Part shown: positions 26,330 to 37,093 of the stretch, piece by piece | How the letters are laid out: the number at the start of each line of letters is the position of its first letter | Numbering within the stretch: the stretch's first letter is position 1 | Source of the DNA: Aquila chrysaetos chrysaetos | Lineage: Eukaryota > Chordata > Aves > Accipitriformes > Accipitridae | Direction of reading: 5' to 3' | DNA: 64,000 nt | Assembly (NCBI RefSeq): GCF_900496995.4 | Contig: NC_044030.1 | Location: 1,116,001-1,180,000, forward strand | Program-made: the position numbers and the translations under genes | Notes under the pieces: generated by a model | Seen by the model: the letters and a program-made list of their open reading frames with translations, nothing else | Database searches by the model: none | What the model was told of the DNA's origin: nothing

Positions 26330-26960
26330 GGTATGGCTGGAGAGCTGAGGGATGAGCCTCGCACCGCCCCGTCGATTACAGACCCTGGAAATACACCCCG
26401 ACCGACTCAATGCTCGTGACGGAACGAGAGCGCCGGGACAGCAGTCACCAAACGCCAGCTCGGGAGGACTGCTTACCCCCACGGCGTGGCCGGGAGCATT
26501 TGGCACCAAGAGCCACAACTTCTTCTCGGTCACGGCGCGCGCGGGGAAGCCCACCCTCGCGGACCCGCGCCACGCACTCGGCGTCCCCGCCACCGCCTCG
26601 CGCGGGGGGAACCCTCCTGCACCCGGGGTTTCTCCGCTGCGCCTGCGGGCTCTGGATGTGACTACCCGGGGAGCAGCGTCCCGAGCCTCTTCCCCTCGTC
26701 CGCTAGTAGCCCCGCACCGCTCTCCTCCTCCACCCACCCCTCGCCGCCGCTGCCCCGCACTCATCGCAGCGGGCAGGTGTCTGCAGACTCTTTGTCCAGG
26801 GCTGGCTTTAACCCTGGCGACGCCTGTCCTGGCACCGACCGCTCTTGTACGGCCAGCTACGAGTAAAGCCTTCCCGCGGCTCTCAGCCGAGAGCGAGCTG
26901 CCGGCCTGGCATCTGGAAGCACAGCCTGCAATTTGAAAGCGCGTGGGCACCACGGGCCGG
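26330..26960. promoter_or_regulatory. CpG island in outer left arm
   Basis: Dense CpG with runs such as CGGCGCGCGCGGGG near 26,534-26,547 and many GC-box-like motifs, about 3 kb upstream of the GLRX promoter. A 378-codon minus-strand frame (26,315-27,451) crosses it. In the right arm an 18-bp in-frame insertion lengthens that frame, and its composition (R, G, A, P-rich) is what GC-rich DNA gives by chance. I read it as an unassigned promoter or island rather than a gene. Confidence 0.45.
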
Positions 26961-29900
26961 GAAGAGCGAGCTTCTCGCCGCTGGATCGTAATTCTGTTTC
27001 TTGTCTCAGGGCAGGCACAGCAGCATTTATAGGTGGATGCGAGCAGAGGCTTAGAGCTCCACTGAACTCCGCGCCGAGAGCCGACGCTACAGACCACGAC
27101 GTTTTGCTTATCGAGATTTAGCAGCATCCCTCTCGTTGTTCGTTTCGTTTTCAGCAGATACCGTTGAGCGTCCAGCCAGGATCCACGTGCCTTTATTACG
27201 TCTGACAGTGAAGCGAACAACGCAACAGGAAGAAATTCAGTGTTGGACCCAGGCAAGAACGAACCAGCCAATATAAGTAAGTGAGTGGTGCGTCCATCAT
27301 CTCCCGCTCCCACCCTGCTGCCTCGCCTTCTCCACCCCACGGCCCCCCCGGCACAAAAGGGCTTTTGGGCGGCAGCCGCCAATCCGCCTCCACCGGGGAC
27401 GCAGAAGGCGGGCTGTGCCCCCAAAGGCACGGGGAGCGATGGGCATCGCAAACCCTCTGCGTAGCCCAGCTGGGCTTTTAGCTTTTGCTGGCTTTCCTTT
27501 TAGGATATTTTAAAGCGTGAAAACACCAGCAGCTGGCTTTTCTTCTTCGGGAAGAGAAACGCTTGTACCCCAAATGGGACAACGTGCGGGAAATACTGCC
27601 TCAGTGTTCTTATCGCTGCGGGCAGGATGCCTCGGTTAGCTTCAGGCACTGCGCTTGCCCCGGGCCAGTCACCCTTCAAGCCCGTGAAGTCGATGCGTGC
27701 AGACGTCAAGGGCACGCGTAGGTAGTGCCTGACCTTTGCTGCAGTTTCAAGGTGGGCAGCGGGGTACTTCAGCCAGGTGACACCTATTCCCAGGGCTAAC
27801 GCGCACCGCCTAAAACGGGCTAGCAGAGAAGATACTCCGGGAAAAGCATCTGGTCTCCAGACTCTTCTGCTTTCCTGGAAAGAAGAGAATGAAAAGTAAT
27901 ACCGAAAGTGGAAAGTGGGAGAAGCTACGCTGCCAGGGACTTTCTGTGGTGTAGCAAGCAGCTGGCCGGTGCCTGGCGAGCGGCTGTGGTATGGAGGTGC
28001 CCCAAGAGCTGCCGAAACCCCGCTGCCTACACTCTCCTTTCTGAGGGCGGCAAAGCAGCGGGGCGAGCTCAAAATGCCTATTTTTCTGTGCGCAGCGGAG
28101 CAGGTTTCCTTCTCCCGTGCTGACGCTGCAGAAAACTGCATTAGGGAAGCCCTGTTTGGGGTAGGGGCAGAGGTCTTGCACGCGCCTGTCACGCGCAACG
28201 CCGATGGACTGGAGAAAAGCTGGCGTGGGCCCTGGCGCTGGTTTTCCCCTTCCAGACCCACGAAAATAAGAAGCTGAACTTCTTTATTCTCCTCCTTCTG
28301 GATTAAGCCTCGTTACTGTAAATAGGCAGGGTGCGAGCGGGCTGCTTACATTTGGCGAGCGGCCCAAGATCCTCGCGGGATTGCTCGCCTGCGTAGACCG
28401 GTCCTGGGCTCCCCAGTACGAGGGAGACGTGGACAGACTGGGGCGAGGCCAGCAAGGGGCCGTGCAGATGGTGAAGGGATGGGAGCATCTGTCTACGCGG
28501 GGAGGCTGAGAGAGCCGGGGCTGCCCGGCCTGGGGAAGAGGATGCTCGGGGGGGTCTTGCCCATGGGCATAAATACCTGATGGAGGAATGGAGGCGACGG
28601 GGCCGGGCTCTTCCCAGTGGTGCCCAGTGCCAGCACCAGCAGCAGCGGGCACAAACGGCAGCGCAGGAGGCTCCGTCTAAACATAAGGAAAACATTCTCT
28701 CTGTTTCGGTTGCGGAGGCCCCATCCTTGGAGACCTTCGAGCCCTGAGGGGACCCGGCCCTGAGCAGGGGCTTGGGCCGGGTGATGTCCGGAGGTCTCTG
28801 TCGTCCCGTGCAAGTTAAACGGGTGGAAAACGCTGGGGACTCCCGGGCAATAAAGCACCTTAGATCAAAAGCAAGCGGAGCAGGGCTGAGCGCTTTGACA
28901 AAAGCTGAACTAAGTATTAGACTGAGTCTGCCCAGCAGCGGTCTGATACCTTGCGTGCCGTCGTTTGCCACCCCTGTAAGAAAGCAGCTTTCCGTTGGCA
29001 AGTGGCTGGCATGAGGCGGGCTCTGCCCGGAGTGGGGATGCTGGAGACGGCCACCGTCCCGCCGAGCCTCTCGCTTGCGGTTGCAGCGTCGCTGCCACGG
29101 CTCGACATCTGAAGTTCGGGCACGATTCGTCCCTCCCGGGCTGGCTACCCAACTGCGTCTTGTACGACTTTAGACCTCTGAGGGATTGCAGCCTTAAGGT
29201 TTTTCCCTCCGCCAAGCGCACAAAAGCGTGCTGAATTGTGTCATACCGTGCGTGCGTTGAATCCTTTTGATTCCACTGATAAGTCCCCTAAATAGATTCT
29301 CAGCGTAGGTGCCCTCAAGTGACAGTTTTGGACTTTCTTTCAGTGCTGGGCCGGGTTCTCTGAACGCTTTCGGTCCTGAGGGCCTGTCGGGGCTAAAACA
29401 CAGACCTTCTGGGAACCGAGGCAAGGCTGAGAAGCCGTTCAGGCACGTTGGGAAACGGTCGGCAGGGAGTGCCACCCCCTGTGGAAGGCTTGCAGGTTGA
29501 AGGACGTGCAGCCCAAACGGGCCGGGCTTGGGGATCTTCTTGTCACTTCTGGGGTGGGAAGCCAGCGTGGCGAAAGGACGGACGTCAGTTAGCTTCCCTG
29601 CGGGCTTCGGGATGCCCGCACCGTGCCCCCAGGGCGGTGTCAGCATCCCGAACGGCGAGGTGAGGGGCAGGACGGGCATAACCCGACGTGCCTCAGGGGA
29701 GAGAGGCGGCAGCGGGAGCTCAGCCTCGGCCGGCGCACCGGTTCGCGAGCAGCTCCCGCGAACCTTGTACCACAGCGCGGGCACCGAAGCGACGCCCGAC
29801 AGCTACCCGTCTTCCCGCTTTCATCCCGCAGAGTAGTACAAACAAACTAGTTTGGCAACTTGGATTTCCTGTAAAAGCAGGCAGAAAGTAAAAGTATCGC

Positions 29901-29970
29901 TGCCTTAAAACCCACGGTCCGGAGAAGAGCTTACGTCCTCCTGGGGAGGAGTTTCCAGGGAGGAAGGCAC
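26961..29970. other. Left arm between CpG island and GLRX promoter
   Basis: No gene recognised. A TATA-like CATAAATACCT at about 28,569-28,579 matches 11 bases around the GLRX TATA-like box, and an AATAAA occurs near 28,850. Neither is tied to a credible exon. Long frames on both strands are present in both arms but show no domain. Confidence 0.4.
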
Positions 29971-29980
29971 CGGCCAGCTC

Positions 29981-29988
29981 ATAAATAC
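29981..29988 (+). promoter_or_regulatory. GLRX: GLRX copy 1 TATA-like box
   Basis: ATAAATAC lies 92 bases upstream of the GLRX start codon in GC-rich surroundings. A start site about 30 bases downstream (near 30,010) would give a 5' UTR of about 70 bases containing the repeated TCCTGCTCTCC motif. It is identical in the other arm, so both copies should share regulation. The exact start site is inferred. Confidence 0.55.
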
Positions 29989-30079
29989 CTCGGGCTGAGA
30001 TTGCTGCTGTCCCGCCTGCCTGTGAACTCGCTGGTGAAGGGCAGCGCTCCTGCTCTCCTGCTCTCCTTGAAACAGCAGC

Positions 30080-33000
30080 ATGGCCGATAAGTTTCTGGAG
30101 AGCAAAATCAAGGACGGCAAGGTAACCCTGTTCGTAAAGGCAGGCTGCCCTTACAGCAGGAATGCCCTGGAGATGCTCAAGCAATACAACTTTGCGCCCG
30201 GACGCCTGCAAGTGTTTGACATCAACGAATCCCGGGACGCCCGGGATTACTTCCAAGCAACAGCGCAGAGCCCGGTAAGTTCTCGCAGAGGTATTTCGGC
30301 GGCCGCGGGCCCTTGCTTTGTGCCAGAATCCGGCCAGCTGCCGCAGGGGCTGAAGCGAGGTCTCCTTCCCCGCGACTCTCTGTGCCGGCTCACAGGGAGA
30401 AGCCGCACCCCTTTCCCACTTTGCAAAAGCTCCGTCTGTCGGTCCCTCTGCTCCTCCTGTCGCTGCGGCCACCGCGGGGATCCGTGCCGCCCGCTCCCCG
30501 CCGCGGGGACCGGCTGGGCGCAGATGTTCCCGCGCTGCCGGCCGCTGCCGGGAGCCGCGGCACCTCCCGGGACAGTCGCGCCTCCTCCGGCCCCCGCCGC
30601 TGCTGCCGGAGCACGCGGGAGCGTGGAAAACGCCTGGCGTTAAGGCTCGGCGCGTGACCCTGCTGGCTAGCGAAGGGCTGGCGGAGGGGGGTACCGTCAC
30701 GCTTCCAGGCGCCCGGCGGGAAGAGCTCCTTCAGAGCTCTCCCCACGGCGCTGCCCGAGGCAGCGCAGGCTTGCGGAGGCGCGAGGACGCGGAGCCGCCG
30801 GGGTGCCTGAGTCGGGACGCTTGCCCTCCCCTCTGACGGTTAGCAGAAAGCGCGTCGCGAGTTGCGCCCGTGCAGCCGGCCGCGAAGCAGAGGCCGCGCC
30901 CGCAGAAAATTTGGCGGCGGCCTCTTTCGAAGCTCGCTTCAACGGTCCGGTCCGCCTCGGGGAGCGGCGTTTCGTGCTCGACTTGCAGGAACGGACTTCC
31001 CCAGAAGCGCCGCGGCTCAGGGCCCCCAGCTCGTGCCTCCGCCGCCGAGCGGGCGCCGGGACCCTTTTTCCCCTCCCCGACCCACCGAAACGCTACCGAC
31101 GTCCGACGGCCTCCACGAAGCAAAGCGGAGGGCGGACGCCGGGGACGCGCCGTCCCCGCCGCCGGGCTCTCGGGGGCATCTTCCCGCGCCGGCCGCGCGT
31201 CCGGACCCCCGGCCGGCCTCGGCCCGGGGAAAACCCAGACCCGCGCTCGTGGTCTTGGGACGGCGGGGCTGCCCGCCGGCCCCGGCGGAACGCGCCCCCG
31301 CCTCGGTCCCGCGCGGGTGACGGCGAGGCGCCGGAGCCCCGCCGCGCAGCCCGGCCGAGGCGGGCGGTGTGCGGGGGGGACGCGGGCGAGAGCACGGCGG
31401 CCTTTGCTCCCCCGGGGCAGAGCTCGGCTGCTCGGCCGCGGCAGAGCGGTTTTGGGTCGCAGGGACCTCGAGGGGCCGCCGCGGCCGAGCCCCCCGCGAC
31501 GGGCAGGGACGCCTTCCCCCAGGCCGGCCTGCTCGGAGCCCCGTCCGGCCCGGCCCCGCCGGCCGCCCCTCGCGTCGCGCGTGGCGCGGGCCCGCGCCGG
31601 GCGTCTTGCTCGGCGTCTCGGCGGGAGCGTCCGACGCCCGGGCGTCCCGGCGCTCGGCCCCCGGGCTGCCGGAGCACCCGCGACCCTCCTCCCGCGCCGG
31701 CCGCCGCCCGACGCGCCTCTCGTGTCTCCCCGCGGCCCCAGCCCTCCGTCGCGCCGGAGCCCTTCGGAAAGCCTCGTCAGGCCGGCGCCGTCGGCCAGAG
31801 GCCCCCGCCCGCCGTGCCGCCTCCGAGCTCTGCCGTATGGCGCCCTGTGCCGGCGGGCGTCCCTGCGCACCCCGGGAAGCCTCCCAGCCCCGCGGCCCAG
31901 CGTCCCCGGAGCCTCGGCGGCAGCGTCGGGCAGGGCCGGGAACCGCCGGAGGCGTCCCGAAAGCGGAAGCGTTGTCCCGGCGGCGGGGGAATTTGGGCGG
32001 GAGCGAGAGGGCGGCCGGCTTGGCCAGCGAGGCGCCGAAGCGAGGCGCCGACAGCAGAAACCGCTTTCCCAGCGCGACGGGGATCGATGGGACCGGCCGC
32101 AAGCGACAGCGGGAGCGGAGCTCCGGGCTGCCGACGGACGGCGTGAGGTCTTCCAGCGGGAGAAGCCAGCCGCTGGGAGCAGAAGGCCATCTCCCGCCCG
32201 CAGGGGCTGGGCGAGGGGGATGGCTGGCGTCGGGGGGACACGGGGGCGGCGAGTGCCGCCGGGGACGGGCTGCCCGAAGGCGGCTTGCCCGAGCTGCCGC
32301 TGGGGCCTGGGGGGCTGACGGTGGCGGCGGAGCTTCGTTCGGCCAGCTGGCCGCGCGGGAGGAAGAACAGAGCTCCCTGCGCTCTCTCCAGAGCTCTCCC
32401 CGTGCCCGGTCCCGCCGGGAACACCCGACCGCCCTCGCCCGGCCCAGCCCCGGCTGGGAGCGACCGGCGCAGGGCTGGAGCGACCGGAGCAGGGCTGGGA
32501 GCGACCGGAGCAGGGGGGGCTCGCGTGGCGCCGCGTCCGCCTGGACGGGGACGCGAGGGGCCGGGAGCAGGGCTGGCGGAGCGCGAGGACGCCGGGGCGA
32601 AGAGGGGAAGGGAAAGGGGTGCGGAGGATAAACCGAAAGGCTGCCGGTGGCCAGCGCGTCGCCCGCGCCGCCGTCGCCAGCCCGCCCGCGGGGCAGGGCG
32701 CACGTCGCGCCGGCGAAGGGAGATCCTGAGGGGCACGGCTCCCCGGGGAGGGCAGCGGGGAGCTCGGGGCGGGTGGGCGTCCCTCCGCAGGGTCGGGGTG
32801 TCCTCCTCCTCCCAAAGCTGGACCTGCCCGTGGCGGCACGGAGCAGCGGACGGGGCTTTCCGAGCTGCCGCCTTCCCACGACCCGCTCTCGCCCTTCGTG
32901 TTTTACGCCTCGTCCCGCCCGTGTCCTTCGCCTTGAGTCCTTGGCCCGCTACCAGCTCAGTAATTTCACTTCTGCCCGTGTTTTCGTTTCTTTTGGTCCT

Positions 33001-33870
33001 CCCCGGCTTCAGCTGGGTCGCTTTTTCCCAGCGCGACGCCGATTTCACTTCCCTCTGCGGAGAGCGGCACACGCGTGCCTTGAGGAAGTCTCCGCTGCTG
33101 AGGTTCGGTACCCGTTCCTGGTTTTCGGGAGAGCGTTGCTTTTCTCTCCTTTTTTCTCTTCCCTTTTGCAAATCTGGCCCCGCACCGCCCGCCGCTCGCC
33201 TCGCAGCCGGGCGGCCGTCGTGAGGTGGGCCGGACAAGGGGCCAGCGCGGGCAGGGCGACAGCAGGCGGTCGGGGCTGCGCAGCAGCCCGAGGGTACGCC
33301 GAGAAGAAGGGCTTGTGCCAGAAGCGCGAGCTTGCCGTGCCAAGTGACTTTGACGGTACGGGCGGCCGGCCGGCCGCACATCCCACCCGGCAGCTCCACG
33401 GGCCTGGCCAGCCCTCGGAGGGACGGCGGGACTCCTCGGCGCCTGGAGAACCCGCCGCGGGCACGCGCGCGCTCCGTAGGCGCCGCCGGGCTCGGAGCTG
33501 CTCGCTCGCTGCCCTGGGACCGCGTGCCTGGAGCGCGGTTCGGTCCTCCCGCAGCCTCTGTGAAACGCGGAGGATTCCCCCGCCCCTTCTCTTCTGGCAG
33601 CAGACCCTCAGGCAGGCGGGCCGCTGGGGGCGAGAAGAGGGGGGTTTTGTAAACGACGGCCGCCTCGGTGCGCAGCCCGCTTCCCGGGCCGATCCTCTGC
33701 CCGCTCTGTGCCTTCGGCAGCCCGGCTCCCCTGGTTAACGCGGGGTGTTGTTTTGTGCCCAGGTGCCTCGCGTGTTCATCGGGAGACACTGCCTCGGAGG
33801 GTTACCCGAGCTGGAGAACGTGCGCTGCAGGCTCCCCACAATGCTGCAGCGGATCGGTGCCCTGCGGTAG
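30080..33870 (+). CDS. GLRX: Glutaredoxin-1 (GLRX), palindrome copy 1, two coding exons
   Basis: Coding exons are 30,080-30,274 (65 codons, phase 0, donor GTAAGT) and 33,763-33,870 (35 codons plus TAG), giving 100 residues, the normal length of a cytosolic class I glutaredoxin that reduces protein-glutathione mixed disulfides with GSH. The start MADKFLESKI is preceded by GCAGC in a short 5' UTR. The fold signature is clear: KVTLFVKAGCPYSRNA around the active site (Cys23), then VPRVFIG with the cis-proline, a GGLPEL loop and the C-terminal LQRIGALR. Three functional positions are unusual: the second active-site cysteine is Ser (CPYS), the Thr of the TVP glutathione-binding motif is Pro, and the GG..D loop has Glu. 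The nucleophilic cysteine remains, so monothiol deglutathionylation is possible. Both exons are open with good splice sites, so this is an intact gene. Its mirror copy encodes the same protein. Position between ELL2 and RHOBTB3 matches the known gene order. Confidence 0.93.
30275..33762 (+). promoter_or_regulatory. GLRX: GLRX copy 1 intron 1: very large CpG island
   Basis: The 3.5-kb intron is extremely GC- and CpG-rich from about 30,400 to 33,500, with few stop codons in any frame. Frames of up to 702 codons on the minus strand and 482 on the plus strand result. They are not credible genes: single-base indels between the arms (for example near 31,450 and 31,095) break and re-join them differently in the two copies, and their products are R/P/A/G-rich without a domain. 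The island probably extends the GLRX promoter into the gene. Confidence 0.7.
32453..32514. repeat. 21-bp VNTR, short allele (3 units)
   Basis: Three units of GGCTGGGAGCGACCGGAGCAG (one a base short) lie in GLRX intron 1. The same array in the right arm has eight units, the largest single difference I see between the arms. Confidence 0.85.
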
Positions 33871-34910
33871 CCGAAGGGTAAGTCCTGGGCAGGCTCTCTG
33901 GCCGGCGGCAATGCTTTTCCGCCGGGGCAGGCAAATCTGAGCCTTTCCAATACCGAAACGTGACCCGACGGAGCGGTGGTGCGTGCCACTACGCAAGAGC
34001 GAAGCGTGACTTCGCTTCTGGGGTCCCCAGCTGCGGCACAGGCCTTGTGGCTCTCTCCCTGCGGGTTTGAACGAGACGTCACCAAAATCTCCGCCAACGC
34101 AGGGTTCAGCTGCTAGCCTTTGCCCGGGATCTAGCCCAAACGGTTCAGCTCGTCGGGCTGGCTGCTTTTGCTTTCTTTCCGCACGTAGACGATGGAGCCT
34201 GTGGCTCTCGGACAAAGTCTCGGGCGTTTCAGCCTGGCTGCGTACAGAGGACGGGCTCTTCCGATTTTATAATTGGCTTTCAAAACCGTCCGGGCACGGG
34301 GTGGAGGGGGGGGCCCGACGTACTTTTCCGCTCGGGGGGAGCGTGGTGAGCCTCAGCAGGACCCTCTGAGCTGCTTGCACGCAGGCGTGGAGAAAAGCTG
34401 CAGCCGGGAACCAGCCAGGCAGAATACGAGGTGACGATGAGGTTTGCGCAGGTGCCCCGCGGGCCTGCAGCACCTTTCACGCAGGGCAACGGCCTGCGCG
34501 AGGTGAGCAGAGCAGGGAAGAGGGGTGCAACGCGAGTATGTCCGCGCGTGTGAAAGTGTAAAAGCACTGCCTAAAAAGTCGCCACGGCCTGTTCTGTCAC
34601 GGTATTGTCTCAATCAGGTAGCTCCCAACAGCAGTGATCTCTCTGCCCTTTACGTCTGCTGTTTCTGCTTTCAGGAGAAAGACGACCAGGAGCTGCGACC
34701 TCCTCACGCCGACGCACGCGCTTCCAGGAGCAAATTGCGGGCGACTGCCTTCGGCGCGGTCAAATGCACCTCTTTGGCAAACGCAGCTTCTCTCCCTTCC
34801 GTCGATCGGTGCTTCGACATGTGAACGCCTCCGCATCCTTTCTGGAGCTCTGGAGAGAGCTCCGGAGCGTGATCTGATCCGGCTCAATAAAATACGCTCG
34901 CTCCAAGCGG
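33871..34910 (+). other. GLRX: GLRX copy 1 3' UTR with internal intron
   Basis: Seven bases after the stop codon a strong donor (GTAAGT at 33,878) opens an intron inside the 3' UTR. A pyrimidine tract and acceptor (TTTCTGCTTTCAG ending 34,674) precede a final non-coding exon of about 235 bases, which ends after an AATAAA at 34,886-34,891. The three-exon arrangement with a non-coding last exon agrees with what I recall of the mammalian gene. The cleavage site is inferred. Confidence 0.7.
34886..34891 (+). terminator. GLRX: GLRX copy 1 polyadenylation signal
   Basis: An exact AATAAA is followed about 30 bases later by a GT/T-rich stretch (GTTGTGGTTCTTTTTCG at 34,922-34,938) suited as downstream element. 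It is mirrored exactly in copy 2. Confidence 0.75.
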
Positions 34911-34929
34911 CTGCGTTCACCGTTGTGGT

Positions 34930-36517
34930 TCTTTTTCGTACAGACCCATTCATGCGCTCACCCTGAGCGCCCCTATTCTCTCCACCGTCTTCTTGCTCCC
35001 TGTCTCTCCCGAGCGTCCTCCTGGAGTCTCTCGATGTTGCCCACGTCCTCTAAAAAATGGCCTTGCGGCGCTCTGAGCTGCAGGCGCGCGCAGGCTGCTA
35101 TAACGGGCGTGCGCTGCAGCGCAGTCTTGAAAATAGCCACCGCAGCCTGTGCACGCGTCCCCGGCCCTGATGGCCCGTCATCGTCTTTTGGCCGATGTCT
35201 TGCAGCGGGGTCACGACGACTTGTCTGAGCGGGGCTTTTTTGGTAAGGGTTTTGTCGCAGCGCAGCACGGCCGCGGGCAGGAAGCGAAACAGGTTTTTCA
35301 TTTCTCACGGCCACCGTTCCGAACCAAGAGCTGCTCGGGGCAGAAAACACCCAGGGCCGCGCAGCCTCCTGAGGGGGTTTGCTAACTGCAGAACGCCCCA
35401 CTGAGGCAGCACGGGCCAGATTCAGAGCTAAAGTAAACAGCGCTGTGTCGGGAAAGGGGTTTACGGGAAACGCACAGCACGGCCGCTGCCAAGCCAACTG
35501 GTGAAGAGTCGCTTTCCGTTCTCGGCATTCGAATGACGCTCTCTCCCCCAAAAAGGTGAAGGGCTGTTGCCACTTCACGATGGGGCAAAAACCTCGAAGT
35601 ACAAAACCCTTCTGAATTCTTCCTACTTTTCTTTCTCTCACCCTTTCCCTCCACCCCTCCCCCCCCTTTTTTTTAAACAAAGGAATTAAAAGCTCGTCTG
35701 TCCTCTCTCTTTGTCTGAAAGTTCGATTAAAACCCGTGGAATTACCGCTGTTGTCTCTTTAAAGCCTGCAGCCAATTTGCTTTTTGATAAACCGACTAAC
35801 CTTTAGGCTTTGCTGAGCCGACAAAGCCCAAGGGGCAGAACCCAGCCCAGCATTGGGGCTACCGCGTCGGCACGGCCCCTCGGCAACTCAGCCCCGACAA
35901 ATCCCCCCCTTGAGCACGGTCCCCCTCTCCCAGGGCGAAGCTGGGGCCCGGCAGCACGCGTCTGCCCCCACCGCCGCCAGCTCGGCAGGAAGCCCCGCGA
36001 CCTCTTCCCGCTGTAAAATTCCCCGGTGACGCCAGCGGGGCTTGCCCGGCCTCCTTGCCCTCAGCAGGAGCAGACGAGAAGAAATCGCAGGCTTTCCCGC
36101 AGGCTTGGAGAGGAATGGGAAGGGCAAAAGCTTCATTCCCGGCAAGTTTAAAGTCCTTCGCCTCTTGGCAGAGTAGCAATCACATATTGCAGCGAGTCCC
36201 AGGAAACTTCAGCTGACTTGTGCAAATTTCTGCCGATTCATGTTTTTTCAGCGTATCTTAACCCTCTCCCAGGGAAAGGGCAGTCCTTAAATACGAGAAG
36301 TTCAGTGCAGGCATTTCCTAGAGTGCATGGCACACTTTTCTGAAGCTGTTCTGAAGCAGAACTCGCTGCTTCCAGCCCTTTTATGCAACTAGAATTGCCA
36401 CTGGGTGAAAAGTTTAAAATCTAACAGCACAGCTTGAAGGTGTTACCCTCCAGAAGCAATGTCAGGTGAGGCTGCTGTAGGAATTTTCTCATGCACGGGC
36501 ACATCACACATGCCTGG
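34930..36517. other. Inner part of left arm, no gene recognised
   Basis: Composition falls from GC-rich to balanced towards the spacer. It contains a C/T run near 35,655-35,676 and the motif CCCTCTCCCAGGGAAAGGG at 36,262-36,280, related to the spacer's inverted repeats. Minus-strand frames near 34,973-35,680 are shared with the right arm only because the arms are copies. Confidence 0.45.
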
Positions 36518-37093
36518 GCCCTTTCCCAAGGAAAGGGAAGAGCATTAAATTGTAATTGTCAAAACATTGGTAGCTTTTCCTGGATGTTTGATGTGTTTCT
36601 AAATCATTTGCTACAGATGAGGCAACCACGTTATTAATCAGAATTCCTAATAGCCAGGGGGGAACAAACGATGGTGAACACAGTGGGTGACCTTTTTTCC
36701 GTGATACACACACCAGTGGGTGTATGCTGTCACAGTGCAGCTTGCAAAACAGTTGCATGGATAAGCTCTTCCCTTTCCTTGGGAAAGGGTCATGTAGCAG
36801 GTGCTGTTGGAGGCCAAATGCTCCAGCTCTTCATCAAGATCCTCCAATGCCAGAGTACTCAATTTACGGCACGGAATTTGTCTTTGGCAACAGGACTCCG
36901 GGAGAACTCTCCTCCAAAATGTTAAGTAAGAAGGGAAGCAGCACGACTTGTTCAAGCACTAAAGGTAGAAATTTGTGGCTGCAGTTTTAACTATTATAGA
37001 GTAGTTTCTCTCATCACCATCAGCAGGAACAGTTACTGCCAATCGTCCGAGATCCTGTGAAACACACCCTGCAGCAGCGGTTCTAACGTACCT
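36518..37093. other. Palindrome spacer (576 bp, unique)
   Basis: The sequence between the two arms has no mirror partner, so it fixes the centre of symmetry near 36,805. It is AT-richer than the arms. The left 271 bp are bounded by a perfect 25-bp inverted repeat. The remaining 300 bp include an open stretch on the plus strand (about 36,845-36,985) without recognisable domain or splice support. Confidence 0.85.
36519..36789. repeat. Small element with perfect 25-bp inverted termini in spacer
   Basis: CCCTTTCCCAAGGAAAGGG followed by AAGAGC at 36,519-36,543 is the exact reverse complement of 36,765-36,789. The first 19 bases of each terminus are themselves almost palindromic. The interior has no coding potential. 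I see no clear target-site duplication, so a MITE-like element is possible but not shown. The other reading is a secondary inverted duplication made when the palindrome formed. Confidence 0.75.

Larger units (their letters stand above)
23073..36517 (+). repeat. Left arm of giant palindrome (about 13.4 kb)
   Basis: The whole interval is the reverse complement of 37,094-50,687. Checked pairs include the inner edge (TGCCTGG at 36,511-36,517 against CCAGGCA at 37,094-37,100), GLRX exons, the polyadenylation signals, and the outer edge, where identity is lost in a C-rich run at 23,061-23,076. Inner pairs sum to 73,611 and outer pairs to 73,760, so the right arm has gained about 149 bp net. Differences are scattered: single substitutions, short clusters such as around 28,205-28,230, and a few indels. 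Inversion relative to the other arm, a unique spacer and high similarity make it a true palindrome structure. Confidence 0.96.

Noticed and set aside
26315-27451. 378-codon minus-strand frame in the outer arm
   Set aside because: It is kept in the other arm only because the arms are copies. It has GC-island composition, no domain and no splice or promoter support of its own.
28569-28579. Second TATA-like box sharing 11 bases with the GLRX promoter
   Set aside because: The surrounding sequence is otherwise unrelated to the GLRX promoter and no exon follows.
36845-36985. Possible exon in the palindrome spacer on the plus strand
   Set aside because: The open stretch has no convincing acceptor, no recognisable domain and no partner exon.
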